DNA of 5,791 bases, taken from the NCBI GenBank assembly GCA_022848835.1, contig JAJISG010000076.1, forward strand, positions 1-5,791, read 5' to 3'. The DNA is from Thermoplasmatota archaeon. Its GTDB lineage: Archaea; Thermoplasmatota; Thermoplasmata; RBG-16-68-12; JAJISG01. Of the stretch, positions 5,498-5,791 are shown piece after piece. Made by a program: the position numbers and the translations under genes. The stretch's first letter is position 1, and the number at the start of each line of letters is the position of its first letter. The notes beneath the pieces were generated by a model that worked only from the letters and a program-made list of their open reading frames with translations, searched no databases and had not been told where the DNA came from.

Positions 5498-5791
5498 ATG
5501 ATTCGCGCAATCCTGAGAAGCGAGTCAGGTGTCGAAGAATCTCTGCGAGAGGCGGTTGAAGCCCTCCATGAAACCGAGATGTACTACAACTGGGTGGGCA
5601 TCTACCTGTTGGAGGGTGAAGATCTCATCCTGGCGGCCTGGAAGGGTCCCCAAGCGACTGAGCACACGAGGATACCAATAGGCAAGGGTGTATGTGGTCT
5701 AGCCGCTCGCACTAGGGAGGTGGTGAACGTTACTGACGTGACCAAGGACCCGCGATACATGATGTGTTTTCCGGGGACCAGGTCGGAGATC
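5498..5791 (+). CDS. GAF-domain protein, free methionine-(R)-sulfoxide reductase-like (3' truncated by window end)
   Basis: The 98 residues present are the N-terminal two thirds of a small GAF protein of the fRMsr (E. coli YebR/MsrC) type, which reduces free methionine-(R)-sulfoxide using thioredoxin. Key matches are YYNWVGIYLL (29-38), TRIPIGKGVCG (57-67), VTDVTKDP (78-85) and FPGTRSEI (91-98). Cys66 and Cys90 are 24 residues apart, as are Cys94 and Cys118 of the E. coli enzyme. The position of E. coli Cys84 is His56 here. The frame stays open to the last base. The start is uncertain. ATG 5498 lies 13 bp after the trxB stop, with AGGG at 5483-5486. GTG 5462 would overlap trxB by 23 bp and add 12 residues. 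Co-transcription with trxB fits thioredoxin-dependent recycling. A non-enzymatic GAF sensor is the alternative, but the retained cysteines argue for an enzyme. Confidence 0.8.
   Translation, partial: MIRAILRSESGVEESLREAVEALHETEMYYNWVGIYLLEGEDLILAAWKGPQATEHTRIPIGKGVCGLAARTREVVNVTDVTKDPRYMMCFPGTRSEI

Noticed and set aside
1..5791. CRISPR array, tRNA, rRNA, insertion sequence, attachment site or riboswitch.
   Set aside because: I saw no regularly spaced direct repeats, cloverleaf with CCA-proximal T-loop, transposase-like frame, terminal inverted repeats or known riboswitch core.

Overview
The window looks archaeal, most likely from a Thermoplasmata-type or related uncultured euryarchaeon. The reasons are a GvpD/'HTR-like' RecA-superfamily ATPase, a small ArsR-like winged-helix regulator with an archaeal TATA box placed for leaderless transcription, an archaeal-looking PolX with a PHP domain, heavy AGG/AGA use for arginine, and strong GGAGGTGA-type Shine-Dalgarno sites. 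The lineage is inferred from gene content and style only; no marker gene such as rRNA is present.

Layout. Positions 1-75 hold the last 24 codons of an unrecognised plus-strand gene. Its stop abuts the ATG of a Nudix hydrolase (76-546). Converging on it after 18 bp is a full-length PolX with PHP nuclease domain on the minus strand (565-2271). A 159-bp divergent intergenic region (2272-2430) separates polX from a plus-strand GvpD/KaiC-like ATPase (2431-4011). Next come a 114-aa winged-helix regulator (4089-4433), a thioredoxin reductase (4543-5484, probably with a CTG start), and the first 98 codons of a GAF-domain protein of the free methionine-(R)-sulfoxide reductase type, which runs off the end of the window.

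How the genes fit together. The right third reads as a redox module. TrxB would reduce thioredoxin, thioredoxin would recycle the GAF-type methionine sulfoxide reductase, and the winged-helix regulator just upstream may control the unit. The same 11-bp word, TTAATCCTCGG, occurs just before the regulator gene and again before trxB, which makes it a candidate operator. The left part combines housecleaning and repair functions: Nudix sanitation and PolX gap filling with 3'-5' exonuclease.

No wholly unknown system was found. The points most worth a second look are the CTG start of trxB, the shared 11-mer, the ATPase whose second RecA-like domain has lost its P-loop lysine, and the two-cysteine version of the methionine sulfoxide reductase. 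No tRNA, rRNA, CRISPR array, insertion sequence or attachment site was seen. No gap between genes exceeds 160 bp.
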